Origin: Bacillus sp. HNG
GTDB taxonomy: Bacteria > Bacillota > Bacilli > Bacillales > Bacillaceae_L
Assembly: GCF_003400205.1 (NCBI RefSeq)
Contig: NZ_QUQV01000003.1
Location: 62,001-126,000 of the forward strand
Length of the DNA stretch: 64,000 nucleotides
Direction: 5' to 3'
In this document: one piece after another, positions 24,937-35,888 of the stretch
How the letters are laid out: each line of letters opens with the position of its first letter
Position numbering within the stretch: the stretch's first letter is position 1
The notes under the pieces: model-generated
What the model was told of the DNA's origin: nothing
What the model saw: only the letters and a program-made list of their open reading frames with translations
Databases searched by the model: none
Made by a program: the position numbers and the translations under genes

Positions 24937-25635
24937 TTATTTATTTATTTCCTCTACCATTCGTTCAACAACTTTAGAAGAATTTACTGCAGCGGTTTGC
25001 AGGAACTGTTCAAACGACACATCTGATTCTTTACCTGCAATATCAGATAAGGCACGAATGACAACAAATGGCACATCAAATTGATGACATACCTGTGCCA
25101 CCGCAGCTGCTTCCATTTCCACTGCATATAAATCACCAAATTTTTGACTAACAAACGAAACACGTTCAGGGTCATTCATAAAGGAATCACCTGTTGCAAT
25201 TAATCCAGTTACAACCTGAACATCTGTGATTCCTTCTCCACTTTTTTCGGCTAACTCAATTAGTTTTTTATCAGCTTTAAATGCAGCAGGCAACCCTGGT
25301 ACTTGCCCATATTCATAATCAAAAGCAGTAACATCTACATCATGATGTCTAACCTCTGATGAAATAACAATGTCACCTACATTAAGAGTTTTTAAGTGCC
25401 CACCTGCTGAACCGGTATTCACCACATAATCTGGTTTGAATTGCAATAATAAAATCGTTGTTGAAATTGCGGCATTCACTTTACCGATCCCAGACTTAAG
25501 TAAAATCACATCATAGCCATTGAGTGTTCCAGTGTAGAACACACTTCCAGCAACTGTAGTTTCCTGTTTATTTTCAATTTTCTCCCGTAAAATGGTTACT
25601 TCTTCATCCATTGCTCCGATAATTGCTACTTTCAT
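24937..25635 (-). CDS. mtnN: 5'-methylthioadenosine / S-adenosylhomocysteine nucleosidase
   Basis: 232 residues. [16 protein letters not shown] and [10 protein letters not shown] (about 73-82) mark the nucleoside-phosphorylase fold; the base-binding block [13 protein letters not shown] (about 169-181) and catalytic Asp in LSDIAG (about 196-201) are present. It cleaves MTA and SAH, feeding homocysteine to MccA. Confidence 0.96.
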   Translation of the reverse strand: MKVAIIGAMDEEVTILREKIENKQETTVAGSVFYTGTLNGYDVILLKSGIGKVNAAISTTILLLQFKPDYVVNTGSAGGHLKTLNVGDIVISSEVRHHDVDVTAFDYEYGQVPGLPAAFKADKKLIELAEKSGEGITDVQVVTGLIATGDSFMNDPERVSFVSQKFGDLYAVEMEAAAVAQVCHQFDVPFVVIRALSDIAGKESDVSFEQFLQTAAVNSSKVVERMVEEINK

Positions 25636-25657
25636 AAGTACGTATCACCTTTCATTT

Positions 25658-26302
25658 TTACTGTTTTGTCGCCTCCATCACCCATACAAAATGATTAAAA
25701 CGTTTAAATTCAACGATAAAACCATTTTGTTTTGCAATTTCTTTTAAAACAGGAATAGTTGTGTAATATTCCGTTTCTAAATCATTTGCTAGATTCAAGA
25801 AGCCTTTTTGTGTTGCGGACTCAATCGTCATTGTATATTCTTGTTTATTTTCGAACATCGTATCCGCAAACACTATTTTACCACCTTTTTCAAGAATGTT
25901 TCTATATTGCGAAAAAGCTTGGTTTTTCTCGATATCATTCAAGTGGTGGAAGGCATACGTACTAACGATTGTATCAATTTTATCATCAGGTTTTTTAAAA
26001 TCGATAAAATCCCCATCTTCAATTGTTAAAGAATAGTTTTGAAGCTTTTCCTTCGCAATCTCTCGCATGGGTACGGAGGGTTCAACACCATATACTTTCT
26101 TATTGTCGTCAAGTAGTTTTTGAGTCAGGTTGCCAGTGCCCACTCCAAACTCCAAAACGGTGAGACCGGATTTTTGTACAACATCATTTAGAATATCGTC
26201 ATATCGTAAAAACACTTCTTGATATTCCACATCATTTCCAGTTACTGTGTGATCATATGAGTTTGCCCAACCCTCAAAAACCTCTAAAAACTCTCGCCCC
26301 AT
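25658..26302 (-). CDS. yrrT: YrrT, SAM-dependent methyltransferase
   Basis: 214 residues of class I fold: [15 protein letters not shown] (about 50-64) binds SAM, then VYGVEPS and [11 protein letters not shown]. First gene of the methionine-to-cysteine operon, with GGAGAG before ATG. The acceptor substrate is unknown. Confidence 0.93.
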   Translation of the reverse strand: MGREFLEVFEGWANSYDHTVTGNDVEYQEVFLRYDDILNDVVQKSGLTVLEFGVGTGNLTQKLLDDNKKVYGVEPSVPMREIAKEKLQNYSLTIEDGDFIDFKKPDDKIDTIVSTYAFHHLNDIEKNQAFSQYRNILEKGGKIVFADTMFENKQEYTMTIESATQKGFLNLANDLETEYYTTIPVLKEIAKQNGFIVEFKRFNHFVWVMEATKQ

Positions 26303-26426
26303 TTTTTCTCACTCTCCACCATAATATATTATTCCTATCAGTATACTATGAATTTAAAAAAGAACTGTTCTCAATTTACCATATTCATCTTATTTTTTCA
26401 ATTCATCTTCTTTAAAAAAAAGGCAC

Positions 26427-26454
26427 AAAAAAAACGCAGGATTACCTGCGTTTT
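26427..26454 (-). terminator. Terminator of yrrS
   Basis: AAAACGCAGG (26431-26440) and CCTGCGTTTT (26445-26454) form a perfect stem with a 4-base loop. Confidence 0.9.
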
Positions 26455-26456
26455 AA

Positions 26457-27191
26457 TTAATCACTACCATTTTCATCAGGTTCTGATTTTTTATAGTCTT
26501 TGTATGTCGGAGTGTCATTTTCCTTTAATTCTTCAATTTTTGTTGGTTTCCATCCTTCATTCGGAATCCAATCTAAGTAAACTTTTTGAACTTGTTTTGT
26601 AGTTTTTGAAGAAACAGTTGCAGTAATGGAATTTTCTCCATTTCTTCCTAACCACCAAACGACCATATCTGAACGATCAAAACCAGTTGCATAACTTGCG
26701 GCCATCTCCATTTCATTTCGGTCAACCGAGTCTTTCGTATAATCAATACTATGAGGCTCCGCCTGTGTAGTACCAATTGGTTTCCACGCTGGATTAACAA
26801 TTGATTTCAAGATATTTGATTCCGGGTCACCCTCAGTTTCAACAACAGCTTCATCAGATTCTGGTTCTTTTTGCTCATTGTTCGTTTCCTCAGTTGGTTT
26901 TTCCTTTGATGTTTGATCATCCGATTTGTCAATTGTTTGTTCTTTTTCTTGCTCTTTATCCTGTGAATCATCCGAGGCCGCTTTTCCCTCATTGTCTGCG
27001 GGTTGGTTCGTTTGATTTGAAGACACAGATTCATCTACATTTTTGTCTCCAAAAATGAGCTTTCCACCAAAAAAGACAATCAAAACCACAACAAGGACAA
27101 TTAAAATATTTAAAATTCGATTTACCTTTTTTCGTTTCGCTCTTCTTTCTGATCGAGGCCCTTCATATAGTTTGTCTAAATCATACCCCAT
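26457..27191 (-). CDS. yrrS: YrrS-like membrane-anchored protein
   Basis: 244 residues. A basic cytoplasmic start (RRAKRKKVNR), one membrane helix (about 26-46), an acidic Glu/Asp/Gln-rich linker (about 50-125) and a C-terminal DUF1510-type domain (AWKPIGTTQAEPHSIDYTKD onwards). It lies after pbpI, with which it is paired in B. subtilis. A role in spore wall synthesis is plausible but unproven. Confidence 0.88.
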   Translation of the reverse strand: MGYDLDKLYEGPRSERRAKRKKVNRILNILIVLVVVLIVFFGGKLIFGDKNVDESVSSNQTNQPADNEGKAASDDSQDKEQEKEQTIDKSDDQTSKEKPTEETNNEQKEPESDEAVVETEGDPESNILKSIVNPAWKPIGTTQAEPHSIDYTKDSVDRNEMEMAASYATGFDRSDMVVWWLGRNGENSITATVSSKTTKQVQKVYLDWIPNEGWKPTKIEELKENDTPTYKDYKKSEPDENGSD

Positions 27192-27278
27192 TTTACAGTA
27201 CCTCCTAAAAACGACTTACTCATTCAACTATCTTCTTATTCTAGCATGTGTGAACGAAAGGTTGAAGAGATTTCTTTA

Positions 27279-29054
27279 TTAGTCGTTCGATTTGGTACCT
27301 TTTTCCTGTTCAATTTGATATATTCCTTTGACAATTTCATAAAAGATTGAATTGGCCACAGACTGAGAGCCTGTCTGCTCCAAATCGACTACTACAAGTG
27401 CGTATTTAGGACTTTCAAACGGAAAATATCCGGCAAACCAACTGTTAACAAGGCCAACTTCTCCTTGTTTTTTTCCTGTTTGAGCTGTTCCTGATTTACC
27501 GGCCACTTGATAAGGGAGGTCGGCAAACCGTTGTCCAGTTCCAGATGTAACCACTCCACGAAGCAATTCCTGGAGTCTGCTAGCTGTATAGGGTGCAATC
27601 TTAGGTCCTTCCATATCCTGTTTTGAAAAAGAAAATAAGGTTGTACCGTTTTTATATAAAACGTCACTAACAGTTCGAACTTCTTTTTTTGAACCTCCAC
27701 GTGCAATGGTTGCCATCATATTCGCGATACCTAATGGTGTTACCCTCACATCCTTTTGCCCAATCGCAGTCTGAGCAATCGCCTTCGGAACATTTTTATC
27801 CTTTTCATCCGTCCAAATTCGACCATTATATTCATTTGGAATCTGCTTGAAATCCTGAAAACGAAACACATCGCCATTCCAGCCAACTGGTCCAAGTAAG
27901 CCCAGCATTTCGGAATACTGTTCAATTACATCTTGGTCCTTCTGTAACATCTCTTGCGCCAGGGTAGCAAATGTGTAATTACAGCTTTTTGCAAAGCTGT
28001 TATGGAAATTTAGCATCCCATGTGGATATTCGGCTTGCCCTTCCCCATACAAATCTTTGTCGCAATTAAACATTCTATCATTTGAGATTTGCTGTTGTTC
28101 GATTGCAGCTGCAGCAATTACCGTCTTAAAGACAGAACCAGGAAATTGTGGCATGATCATTTGATTTTGGGCACTGCCATCCTCAAACGGATTAGACGAA
28201 TTAATATCTGGTTTACTAACCATGGCAAGTAAGTCATTGGATTCTACATCAAGTAGGACAATTCCGCCTTTTTTCAAACCATTCTTATCAAGAATTTCTT
28301 CCGCCAAAAGTTGTAAATCTTTATCCAAGGTTGTTTGAATGGCGACCGGGTAATATGGATTTGCAGGCGCTGTGTATTTAACATCAATGCCAAATAAAGG
28401 TCCACCGTCCCCTGCCACATGATATAAAAGTTTCGCCTCTCCTTCCGGCAAAAGGAATTCATCAAACGTAGATTGCAAACCAGTAATTCCTAGTTTTGTA
28501 TTCTGAGGTAAATAGGTTTTCTCAGGATAACGCTTTTGGAATAAATCCTTATTTTCTCTTATTAGCCCAATTAAATGTTCTGCAATATCATGATCAAGTT
28601 CATATTGACGATGGACTGCAAAGACACCTGGAATTTGGAGATTGTTAATTTTGTTCATCTGCGTTTCAGTTAATTCTACGGGCTTGTCTCCACCAACGAT
28701 TACCGGTTTTTTAGCATCCTCAATTTCTTTTTTTAAGGAAGTTGAGGAAATATTTACGATTTCTGCGACTTCCTCAGCTGGCCATTCAATGTTTTTTAAA
28801 AAAGGAAACAATACAAGTGTTGGATAATATTCATGGGTTAATGCTTTTTTATTACGGTCGATAAATCGCCCACGGCCTTGGTCTATTACAAGTTCTTGTG
28901 TTCGCTGCGTTACACTCGCTTCAATTAAATTTATATCATGATTCGTAAAGGATTCAGTACTCACGAGTTGCAATTGCATAAGTCTGCCGATTAACCCTGT
29001 TAAGGTTAAAAGGATAACGATTAAGATGATAATTGCACGTTTTTTAATTACCAT
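27279..29054 (-). CDS. pbpI: Class B penicillin-binding protein PbpI (YrrR)
   Basis: 591 residues with an N-terminal membrane helix (about 7-28). Transpeptidase motifs: SxxK as SVFK (about 308-311, in PQFPGSVFKTV), SxN as SCN (about 362-364, in SFAKSCNYTFA), KSGTAQ (about 524-529). It cross-links peptidoglycan outside the membrane. It is followed by yrrS as in B. subtilis. Confidence 0.94.
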   Translation of the reverse strand: MVIKKRAIIILIVILLTLTGLIGRLMQLQLVSTESFTNHDINLIEASVTQRTQELVIDQGRGRFIDRNKKALTHEYYPTLVLFPFLKNIEWPAEEVAEIVNISSTSLKKEIEDAKKPVIVGGDKPVELTETQMNKINNLQIPGVFAVHRQYELDHDIAEHLIGLIRENKDLFQKRYPEKTYLPQNTKLGITGLQSTFDEFLLPEGEAKLLYHVAGDGGPLFGIDVKYTAPANPYYPVAIQTTLDKDLQLLAEEILDKNGLKKGGIVLLDVESNDLLAMVSKPDINSSNPFEDGSAQNQMIMPQFPGSVFKTVIAAAAIEQQQISNDRMFNCDKDLYGEGQAEYPHGMLNFHNSFAKSCNYTFATLAQEMLQKDQDVIEQYSEMLGLLGPVGWNGDVFRFQDFKQIPNEYNGRIWTDEKDKNVPKAIAQTAIGQKDVRVTPLGIANMMATIARGGSKKEVRTVSDVLYKNGTTLFSFSKQDMEGPKIAPYTASRLQELLRGVVTSGTGQRFADLPYQVAGKSGTAQTGKKQGEVGLVNSWFAGYFPFESPKYALVVVDLEQTGSQSVANSIFYEIVKGIYQIEQEKGTKSND

Positions 29055-29055
29055 A

Positions 29056-29090
29056 GAAAAACACCTCGTCTACAGTTTCGACGAGGTGTC
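29056..29090 (-). terminator. Terminator of greA, touching the start of pbpI
   Basis: ACACCTCGTC (29061-29070) pairs with GACGAGGTGT (29080-29089), with TTTTC on the minus strand. Confidence 0.85.
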
Positions 29091-29142
29091 ATACTATTTA
29101 TACCTATAGAGATTGTTCAAAATCCCTGTAAAAGTGACAATA

Positions 29143-29616
29143 TTAGTCAATTTTTGTTATTTCAACAAGCATATCTCCACCTGGAGTTTGAACCGTTACT
29201 TTTTCTCCAACATGTTTTCCAAGTAGGCTTTTTGCGATTGGAGAGTCATTTGAAATTTTACCTTCAAACGGATCGGCTTCGGCACTTCCCACAATCGTGT
29301 AGGTTTCTTCTTCCCCATCCGGAAGCTCAATAAAGGTTACTGTTTTTCCTAATGAAACCTTACCAGCGCTGTCCGCATCTTCTTCAATAATTTTTGCATT
29401 TCGAATCATATTTTCAATTGTTGTAATACGTCCTTCAACAAATGCTTGTTCATCCTTCGCTGAATCATACTCTGAGTTCTCAGAAAGATCTCCAAAACTT
29501 CTTGCTATTTTAATACGCTCTACAACTTCTTTACGCTTTACTGTTTTTAAATGTTCTAATTCCTGCTCTAATTTTTGTTTTCCTTCTAATGTCATTGGAA
29601 ATACTTTCTCTACCAT
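29143..29616 (-). CDS. greA: Transcription elongation factor GreA
   Basis: 157 residues. The N-terminal coiled coil contains the acidic tip region [20 protein letters not shown] (about 38-57), which enters the RNA polymerase channel and stimulates cleavage of backtracked RNA; the C-terminal domain begins near residue 80. Usual udk-greA order. Confidence 0.97.
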   Translation of the reverse strand: MVEKVFPMTLEGKQKLEQELEHLKTVKRKEVVERIKIARSFGDLSENSEYDSAKDEQAFVEGRITTIENMIRNAKIIEEDADSAGKVSLGKTVTFIELPDGEEETYTIVGSAEADPFEGKISNDSPIAKSLLGKHVGEKVTVQTPGGDMLVEITKID

Positions 29617-29700
29617 AATCCCTTCACTCCTTGTAGTCGTTACAATCCCCCTGTGATTGCTTTACATATGTAGTACGAATTGTTTTCTTTTTAGTATAGT

Positions 29701-29741
29701 AAGGAAAGGAATGGTAGGGAATTTCTACCATTCCTTTCCTT
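29701..29741 (-). terminator. Terminator of udk
   Basis: A 17-bp stem (29701-29717 with 29725-29741) of alternating AAGGAAAGG and its complement. Confidence 0.88.
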
Positions 29742-29782
29742 ATAATTTGTACTATCATAACATCGTTTTCTCTGTTATGTTA

Positions 29783-30418
29783 TTACAAAATGACATTTTG
29801 TTCAAGAATTGTTTGAATTTTTGTTACCATTAAGTCAATTGCAACGTGATTTTGCCCACCTTCAGGGATGATGATGTCGGCATATCGCTTCGTTGGTTCA
29901 CAGAATTGATTATGCATTGGACGGACCACCGTTTCATATTGCTCAATAACAGATTCCAACGTTCGACCACGATCTTTAATATCCCGTAGCATTCTCCGGA
30001 TAATACGGATATCGGCATCAGTGTCAACGAATAGCTTTATATCCATTAAATCTCGCAGTCGTTCATCTTCAAGAACGAGAATTCCCTCTAAAATAATAAC
30101 ATCCTTTGGTTCAACGTGAATAACTTCAGAAGACCTTGTATGAAATTTATAGTCATAAACCGGCTTACTTATACCTTTGTAATCAAGAAGATTTTTAATA
30201 TGTTCAATGAGTAAATCATTATCAAAAGCTAACGGGTGGTCATAATTTGTATTTAATCTTTCTTGAAAAGGCATATGGCTTTGATCTTTATAATATGAAT
30301 CTTGCTCGATCATTAAGATTGAGTGACCCGTAAAATGCTCAAATATGGCTTTTGATACACTTGTTTTACCAGATCCTGAGCCTCCAGCAATGCCAATGAC
30401 AATTGGCTTCTTGCTCAT
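29783..30418 (-). CDS. udk: Uridine kinase
   Basis: 211 residues. The P-loop [12 protein letters not shown] is at about 9-20; [12 protein letters not shown] (about 38-49) and NYDHPLAFD (about 58-66) are the uridine-kinase substrate blocks. It phosphorylates uridine and cytidine for salvage. One base separates it from trhP2. Confidence 0.97.
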   Translation of the reverse strand: MSKKPIVIGIAGGSGSGKTSVSKAIFEHFTGHSILMIEQDSYYKDQSHMPFQERLNTNYDHPLAFDNDLLIEHIKNLLDYKGISKPVYDYKFHTRSSEVIHVEPKDVIILEGILVLEDERLRDLMDIKLFVDTDADIRIIRRMLRDIKDRGRTLESVIEQYETVVRPMHNQFCEPTKRYADIIIPEGGQNHVAIDLMVTKIQTILEQNVIL

Positions 30419-30419
30419 C

Positions 30420-31697
30420 TTACTTCCCCTTTCGCATCATGTTTTTCGGATATACAGGCTTGTCTACTTTAAACGAAACAATTTGCAATGGATGTTTTGC
30501 AGCATCAATCTTGTTTCCGTCCTCATCCCAAATCGCCTCAACTGTTTGTGTAAAGTTGTCAATTTCAGGGCCGAAAAACTCAACCTGGTCTCCTTTTTTA
30601 AAGTAATTTCGCTGCTGTAACGTTACAATCCCTGATTCCTTATCATAGTCTAACACCAGACCAGCAAAATCATAAGTTGTTTTTTTACTATGAGTGCCAT
30701 ACATTTGTTCTTTTACACCAGGAACTCCTTCAAAGAAGGCAGGCGCAGTATCACGATTCGCACATTTATCAAGCTCTTTAAGCCACTCTTCATTGATGAC
30801 AAAATTGTCAGGGTCGGCACTATATGCATCGATTACTTTTCGATAAACACTTACTACCGTTGCGATATAGTGAATCGATTTCATTCGTCCTTCGATTTTT
30901 AAACTGTCAATTCCCAATTCAATCATTCGTGGAATTGATTCAATAAGCTTTAAGTCTTTTGGACTCATCGCAAAAGGTGCGTCCTTTTCATCAAATAGGG
31001 CTACTTCATTTTCACTTTCATCTAATTTGAATAAATCGTAATCCCATCTGCATGACTGGCAGCAGCCACCACGGTTGGAATCGCGAGCTGTCATATGATT
31101 ACTTAATGTACAACGACCAGAATAAGCAATACACATAGCACCATGTACAAATGTTTCGATTTCGATATCGACCTTTTCCTTCATTTCTTTAATCTCTTCA
31201 GCACTCGTTTCACGTGCTAGCACGACACGTTCTAACCCTTCTTCCTTCCAAAATTGAACAGCCTTCCAGTTGGAGAGGGATTGCTGTGTGCTTAGATGTA
31301 CTTCCATTTTTGGAGCGACTCGTTTACATGTTTCAATAATAAGAGGGTCTGCTACGATGATACCTGAAACTCCAGCTTTTTCAAGCCCCATTAGATATTC
31401 ATCTATTCCATCCATGTTTTCGTTATGGGCATATATATTTGTAGTCACATAGATTTTGGCACCATATTTGTTAGCGAATTCTACACCTTCTGCGATTTCT
31501 TCTAGTGTAAAATTATCAGCGTTGGAACGTAGTCCATATTCTTGACCACCAATAAAAACAGCATCTGCACCATAGTGAACAGCAATTTTTAATTTTTCCA
31601 GGTTACCTGCAGGTGCAAGCAATTCTGGCTTCTTGATAATTACACGCTTGCCGTCTACTATTTTTGAAATCGGTTCTCTTTCAACTGCTGTTGACAT
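30420..31697 (-). CDS. trhP2: tRNA hydroxylation protein TrhP2 (U32 family, YrrO)
   Basis: 425 residues of the U32 family. The Cys-rich signature [18 protein letters not shown] (about 172-189) with [12 protein letters not shown] shortly after, and the C-terminal extension are as in YrrO. With TrhP1 it makes 5-hydroxyuridine at tRNA position 34 from prephenate-derived chemistry. Lies between trhP1 and udk. Confidence 0.93.
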   Translation of the reverse strand: MSTAVEREPISKIVDGKRVIIKKPELLAPAGNLEKLKIAVHYGADAVFIGGQEYGLRSNADNFTLEEIAEGVEFANKYGAKIYVTTNIYAHNENMDGIDEYLMGLEKAGVSGIIVADPLIIETCKRVAPKMEVHLSTQQSLSNWKAVQFWKEEGLERVVLARETSAEEIKEMKEKVDIEIETFVHGAMCIAYSGRCTLSNHMTARDSNRGGCCQSCRWDYDLFKLDESENEVALFDEKDAPFAMSPKDLKLIESIPRMIELGIDSLKIEGRMKSIHYIATVVSVYRKVIDAYSADPDNFVINEEWLKELDKCANRDTAPAFFEGVPGVKEQMYGTHSKKTTYDFAGLVLDYDKESGIVTLQQRNYFKKGDQVEFFGPEIDNFTQTVEAIWDEDGNKIDAAKHPLQIVSFKVDKPVYPKNMMRKGK

Positions 31698-31720
31698 GCA
31701 TTTTCCTCCTCTTTGTCTGA

Positions 31721-32650
31721 TCAGTAGACCGTTTCTTTAAAGTAGAAACCTGTGTCTAGTGGGCGATTGATCGGTTGAAGTTCTTCAAGTTGCGCTAATA
31801 GATCATCCTTGATGTCCTCATATTCATCACGATTTTCTACACATAAGTCTATTGCTTTTCGATAAATTTTGGTTACTTCAAGGAGATATTCAGACGATTT
31901 TAAAATCCCTTCAATTTTAAAGCTGTCAACACCAGCATCAATCATTTCTGCCAATTCATCGATAATACAAACATCATTCGGGCTCATAATATGTGTGCCA
32001 TTTTCATCTTCAAAAATCGGGTATTTATTGTTACGCTCTTTATCAAATAAGAACATATCTTTTTCTTTTTTGCGGTTTTCGATCGCCATCACATTGCCTT
32101 GATATTCAAAATAGTTTCCAACTAGTGATCGCTTTGATTGGAACATACACATCATGCCATGTACTTGAACCTCAATTTCAACCTCAGCATTTTCTTTTAT
32201 TTCAACTATTGCATCCATATTTAATTCACGAGCAAGCACGGCACGCTTTGCACCTTTTCTTCCCCAGTAATTACATGTATACCAGTTTGTCGCAGTCGTT
32301 TCAGTATTCCAGTGAAGCTTCATTTCTGGAGCAACCTCACGGACAGTCATTAGTACTGCTGGGTCTCCAAACACAATTGCATCTACGTTACTATCCCGTA
32401 AGAATGCGATATAGTCTGCTAACTCATCCACTTTTTCATTATGGTAAATGGCATTCATCGCAACATAGATTTTTACATCATGAGCATGGGCAATTTCAAC
32501 CGCTTGAACGATTTTCTCTCGATTAAATTCCCCTGCAAGACGTAACCCATATCGTTGTTCACCTATTATAAACGCTGTTGCCCCAGCCTGAATCAATGGT
32601 TCAATATCTTCTACACATATAGGCGTGACCAGAAGTTCTGGTTTCTTCAT
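31721..32650 (-). CDS. trhP1: tRNA hydroxylation protein TrhP1 (U32 family, YrrN)
   Basis: 309 residues, U32 family, shorter than TrhP2 and with a reduced Cys set (HGMMCMFQSKRSLVGNYF, about 172-189). It overlaps trmR by 4 bp, so hydroxylation and methylation steps are co-expressed. Confidence 0.93.
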   Translation of the reverse strand: MKKPELLVTPICVEDIEPLIQAGATAFIIGEQRYGLRLAGEFNREKIVQAVEIAHAHDVKIYVAMNAIYHNEKVDELADYIAFLRDSNVDAIVFGDPAVLMTVREVAPEMKLHWNTETTATNWYTCNYWGRKGAKRAVLARELNMDAIVEIKENAEVEIEVQVHGMMCMFQSKRSLVGNYFEYQGNVMAIENRKKEKDMFLFDKERNNKYPIFEDENGTHIMSPNDVCIIDELAEMIDAGVDSFKIEGILKSSEYLLEVTKIYRKAIDLCVENRDEYEDIKDDLLAQLEELQPINRPLDTGFYFKETVY

Positions 32651-33312
32651 TCCTTAACACCTCTTCTTTTACTTAATGCAACCCCATCCCCTACGGGTAA
32701 GATGGTCGTTTGATAATCTGGGTGTGCGAGAAGCCACTCGTTATACGATTTAATCTTTGTTACGAGATTTCGAATTCTTTTATTCTCGATTTCTTCCTCC
32801 GCCACAAGCCCTTTAAATAGTACATTATCAGTCACAATTAAGCCATCCTTTGAAAGACATTTTTCATAGATGTCAAAAAAATGTCGATATTGGCCTTTTG
32901 CTGCATCAATAAAAATACAATCAAATTCACCATGTTTTTTTATTTCGTCTGCAACTTCTAGAGCATCTCCAAAAATCACTTCGATTTGGGAGCTTGTCCC
33001 AGTACGTTCAATGTTTTCAAGGGATTTTTCATATCGTTCTGCGTCCCTCTCAAGAGATACGATTTTAGTTCCAGGTAGTGCCTGTGCCATCCGAATTGCA
33101 GAATAACCAATCGCAGTACCAATCTCGAGAATTTGCTTTGGTTGAGATATTCGCAGTATTTGAAGCATTGTTTCAATGCCAACTAGTTCCATAATTGGTA
33201 CATTATTTTCTTTAGCATAATGTTCAATTTCTTCAACGATTTCGTTCCTTTTTGGAAGCAGGGCTTCTAAATATTGGGTTATTTTACTTGATAACAAGAA
33301 AAAAACCTCCAT
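32647..33312 (-). CDS. trmR: tRNA 5-hydroxyuridine methyltransferase TrmR (YrrM)
   Basis: 221 residues. ILEIGTAIGYSAIRMA (about 59-74) and FIDAAKGQYRHFFD (about 132-145) are the SAM and metal-binding blocks of class I O-methyltransferases. It converts ho5U34 to mo5U34. The track start (GTG/TTG-like, MEVFFLLSSKITQYLE) may be a few codons early; MEVF lacks an obvious ribosome site. Confidence 0.9.
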   Translation of the reverse strand: MEVFFLLSSKITQYLEALLPKRNEIVEEIEHYAKENNVPIMELVGIETMLQILRISQPKQILEIGTAIGYSAIRMAQALPGTKIVSLERDAERYEKSLENIERTGTSSQIEVIFGDALEVADEIKKHGEFDCIFIDAAKGQYRHFFDIYEKCLSKDGLIVTDNVLFKGLVAEEEIENKRIRNLVTKIKSYNEWLLAHPDYQTTILPVGDGVALSKRRGVKE

Positions 33313-33392
33313 TTCAATATGGTGGTGTGAGAAATAATATAGTCTTTTGTTTTTGTATGATAATAATTTTGCAAAGTTTATTTTATCATAAA

Positions 33393-33421
33393 AGAAAAGG
33401 GAACGCCATATTGCGTTCCCT
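33393..33421 (-). terminator. Terminator of mltG
   Basis: AGGGAACGC (33398-33406) and GCGTTCCCT (33413-33421), followed on the minus strand by TTTTC. Confidence 0.88.
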
Positions 33422-33428
33422 GGAAACG

Positions 33429-34568
33429 TTACTCTTGTTGATTTGTAATATATTGTGCTTTTTTGGCATTATGTTCTTCCAATGTCTTCGAGTAATATAC
33501 TTCCCCTGTTGGGGCTGCTAGGAAGTATAGAAAATCTGTTTCAGCAGGGTTTAGTGCAGCTGATAAAGATGATTCTCCGGCATTGGCAATAGGACCTGGT
33601 GTTAAACCTTTAATTTTATAGGTGTTAAACGGTGAATTCACTTCAAGATGATCGTATAGCACGCGCTTCTTATGCTCTCCTAATGCATAAAGAACAGTCG
33701 GGTCTGTTTGAAGTGGCATATCAGTATCTAAACGATTATAAAACACGCTAGAAATTGTCTCACGGTCTGTTTGTGCTGTCGCTTCTTCCTCTATTAATGA
33801 AGCCATGGTTAATAGTTTATGAGTTGAATCAATATACTTATTTCCTTCCATAAGCCCTACATATTTTACGAGAATTTTTTCCGTTTGATCTAGCATTGTT
33901 TCAACAATTGATTCAATTGAAGGCTTTTTCTCGTAAAACGGATAGGTAGCAGGGAATAAATATCCTTCAAGTGGATGTTTAATATCCTCGTTTAATATTT
34001 CTTCCGTTAAGATGCTTGGATATTTACTGATTAGACTACGAACATACTCAGTATCATCCATTTTATTTATGACTTCCTCTTGTGTATAGCCTGTTTGTTC
34101 AGCAATAATTATTGCAATTTCCTCAAGCTGTTTTCCTTCTGGGATTACCATTTTAAAAACTGGTTCACCCATAAAAATTCCGGATTTCAAACTTTCAATA
34201 ATTTCATCAAAGTTCATAGATTGATTAAGCGTATATTCCCCAGCCTGAAAACCAGATTCATTTTTAAACTTTGTGTAGTAACGAAATACCTTTGCATTTT
34301 TTACAACATCATGTTCCTCAAGAATTCGGGCGATTGCTGTTGGTGATGAACCGATTGGGATAGTAACCTCGATAGGTTCTTTGTTTGTAGGGTCTACTGG
34401 CTCAAGTGCTGATTTTATATATAAATAGCCTCCGCCGATTATTCCAGATATAGCTACTAGTAATATGATAAAAATGATGAATACGATCTTACGGATTGTT
34501 TTGGCTTCACTATGCCGTTCTTGTAGATTCTTTTTATATAACTCTTTTTTCGAATCGTTATCTGACAT
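33429..34568 (-). CDS. mltG: Endolytic transglycosylase MltG (YrrL)
   Basis: 379 residues. Cytoplasmic basic start, one membrane helix (about 27-50), a LysM-like region and the YceG domain with catalytic Glu in MASLIEEEA (about 254-262) and SVFYNRL shortly after. It cuts nascent peptidoglycan at the membrane. Confidence 0.95.
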   Translation of the reverse strand: MSDNDSKKELYKKNLQERHSEAKTIRKIVFIIFIILLVAISGIIGGGYLYIKSALEPVDPTNKEPIEVTIPIGSSPTAIARILEEHDVVKNAKVFRYYTKFKNESGFQAGEYTLNQSMNFDEIIESLKSGIFMGEPVFKMVIPEGKQLEEIAIIIAEQTGYTQEEVINKMDDTEYVRSLISKYPSILTEEILNEDIKHPLEGYLFPATYPFYEKKPSIESIVETMLDQTEKILVKYVGLMEGNKYIDSTHKLLTMASLIEEEATAQTDRETISSVFYNRLDTDMPLQTDPTVLYALGEHKKRVLYDHLEVNSPFNTYKIKGLTPGPIANAGESSLSAALNPAETDFLYFLAAPTGEVYYSKTLEEHNAKKAQYITNQQE

Positions 34569-34727
34569 GTATCGTAAATCCTCCCCTCACTCGAATTATT
34601 ATACTACATTTTTTTATCTAATTCGTCAATTTTAGGAAAGAATTCACTAGAATTTTGTAGTTTTTTCTAAAAAATCTAGTTGTTTTTAAGTAGTTGGGGG
34701 CTATATGGGGAGAAGTTTTTGGGAAAA

Positions 34728-34752
34728 AGAAAAAACAGCGCGCGGCTGTTTT
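34728..34752 (-). terminator. Terminator of the alaS-yrzB cluster
   Basis: AAAACAGC (34732-34739) pairs with GCTGTTTT (34745-34752); T run on the minus strand. Confidence 0.82.
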
Positions 34753-35038
34753 ATTCTTCTCCTTCTTCATCAAGGAATGTATTTAACATTTCTTCAACAA
34801 GATCCCATTCTTCTTCTGTCTCAATAGGTTGAAGTTCTCCATCTTCTCCATCCTCAGATGGGCTAAAGCTTGAAGCGTGAATCTCGATATCTTCTTCATC
34901 CTCATTTTCATCACTAACTGGATAATATAGGACATAAGACTTTCCAAATTCTTCTGACTCGAATGTAAATAATACTTCACAAAGAATTTCATTTCCTTGT
35001 TCATCAATTACCGTTATTTGCTTTTCACCATGTTCCAT
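34751..35038 (-). CDS. yrzB: YrzB, DUF1292 family
   Basis: 95 residues, strongly acidic. The ATG at 35038 ([17 protein letters not shown]) is 6 bases after GAGGTGG; the upstream in-frame ATG at 35053 overlaps the ruvX end and has no site of its own. Small conserved Firmicute protein of unknown function. Confidence 0.9.
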   Translation of the reverse strand: MEHGEKQITVIDEQGNEILCEVLFTFESEEFGKSYVLYYPVSDENEDEEDIEIHASSFSPSEDGEDGELQPIETEEEWDLVEEMLNTFLDEEGEE

Positions 35039-35052
35039 GTAAATCCACCTCA

Positions 35053-35469
35053 TTAATTTTTACTATCTAGATACCCCTGAAGAATCATGACTGCGGCCAT
35101 TTTATCGATTACTTGCTTTCGCTTTTTTCGACTTACATCTGCGGATAATAAGACCCGTTCGGCTGCTACTGTTGAAAGACGCTCGTCCCATAAAACAACC
35201 GGTAATCCAAATTTCTCATTAACCATATTAGCAAAATGCTGACTAGCCTCGCCACGAGGTCCAATTGTCCCGTTCATATTTTTCGGTAAACCGATAACAA
35301 CCGATTCTACCTCATAATCCTTGATGATTTCACCAAGACGTTCTAAACCAAACTGCTGACGTTCTTCATTGATCTTAATTGTTTCAATGCCTTGAGCAGT
35401 CCAGCCCATTTCATCACTGACGGCGACACCGACTGTTTTTGAGCCGACGTCTAAACCGAGAATCCTCAT
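35053..35469 (-). CDS. ruvX: Holliday-junction resolvase-like YqgF (YrrK)
   Basis: 138 residues with an RNase H-like fold: [17 protein letters not shown] (about 3-19), [16 protein letters not shown] (about 57-72) and [14 protein letters not shown] (about 94-107). Family members act in 16S rRNA 5'-end maturation; a junction-cleaving role is also proposed. Confidence 0.94.
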   Translation of the reverse strand: MRILGLDVGSKTVGVAVSDEMGWTAQGIETIKINEERQQFGLERLGEIIKDYEVESVVIGLPKNMNGTIGPRGEASQHFANMVNEKFGLPVVLWDERLSTVAAERVLLSADVSRKKRKQVIDKMAAVMILQGYLDSKN

Positions 35470-35474
35470 TCGTT

Positions 35475-35741
35475 TTACCCCTCACGATGGATCTTTAAGT
35501 ATGATTTAACTAGCTCCTCAATTATTTCATCTCGTTCAAGCTTGCGGATAATATTCCTCGCATCATTATGACGTGGAATATATGCAGGGTCTCCAGATAA
35601 TAAATATCCAACAATTTGATTGATTGGATTATATCCTTTTTCTTGAAGAGCATCATAGACATTGAATAATACTTCATTTACATTTGTTTCAACTGGTTCC
35701 TCTGGAAAGTTGAATTTCATTGTTTTATCAAATGAGCTCAA
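35475..35741 (-). CDS. yrzL: YrzL, IreB/UPF0297 family
   Basis: 88 residues from TTG 35741 ([12 protein letters not shown]), 6 bases after GAGGTG; that length matches YrzL. A longer frame to 35804 has no homology. IreB homologues are phosphorylated by the Stk-type kinase in enterococci; role in Bacillus unclear. Confidence 0.92.
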   Translation of the reverse strand: MSSFDKTMKFNFPEEPVETNVNEVLFNVYDALQEKGYNPINQIVGYLLSGDPAYIPRHNDARNIIRKLERDEIIEELVKSYLKIHREG

Positions 35742-35842
35742 GTTCTGCACCTCACTCTTTAGATTCTGATGTTTGAATCCGGGCATGTAAATCTTACCAT
35801 TCATTGTACACTAATCACAACTAAATAGAAACAAGAAGTGAC

Positions 35843-35879
35843 AATTTGTATCATCCTTACAACTAGGATGATACAAATT
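35843..35879 (-). terminator. Hairpin after alaS
   Basis: A 15-bp perfect stem (35843-35857 with 35865-35879) but only a short T run; partial read-through to yrzL is likely. Confidence 0.7.
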
Positions 35880-35888
35880 TGTTGATTT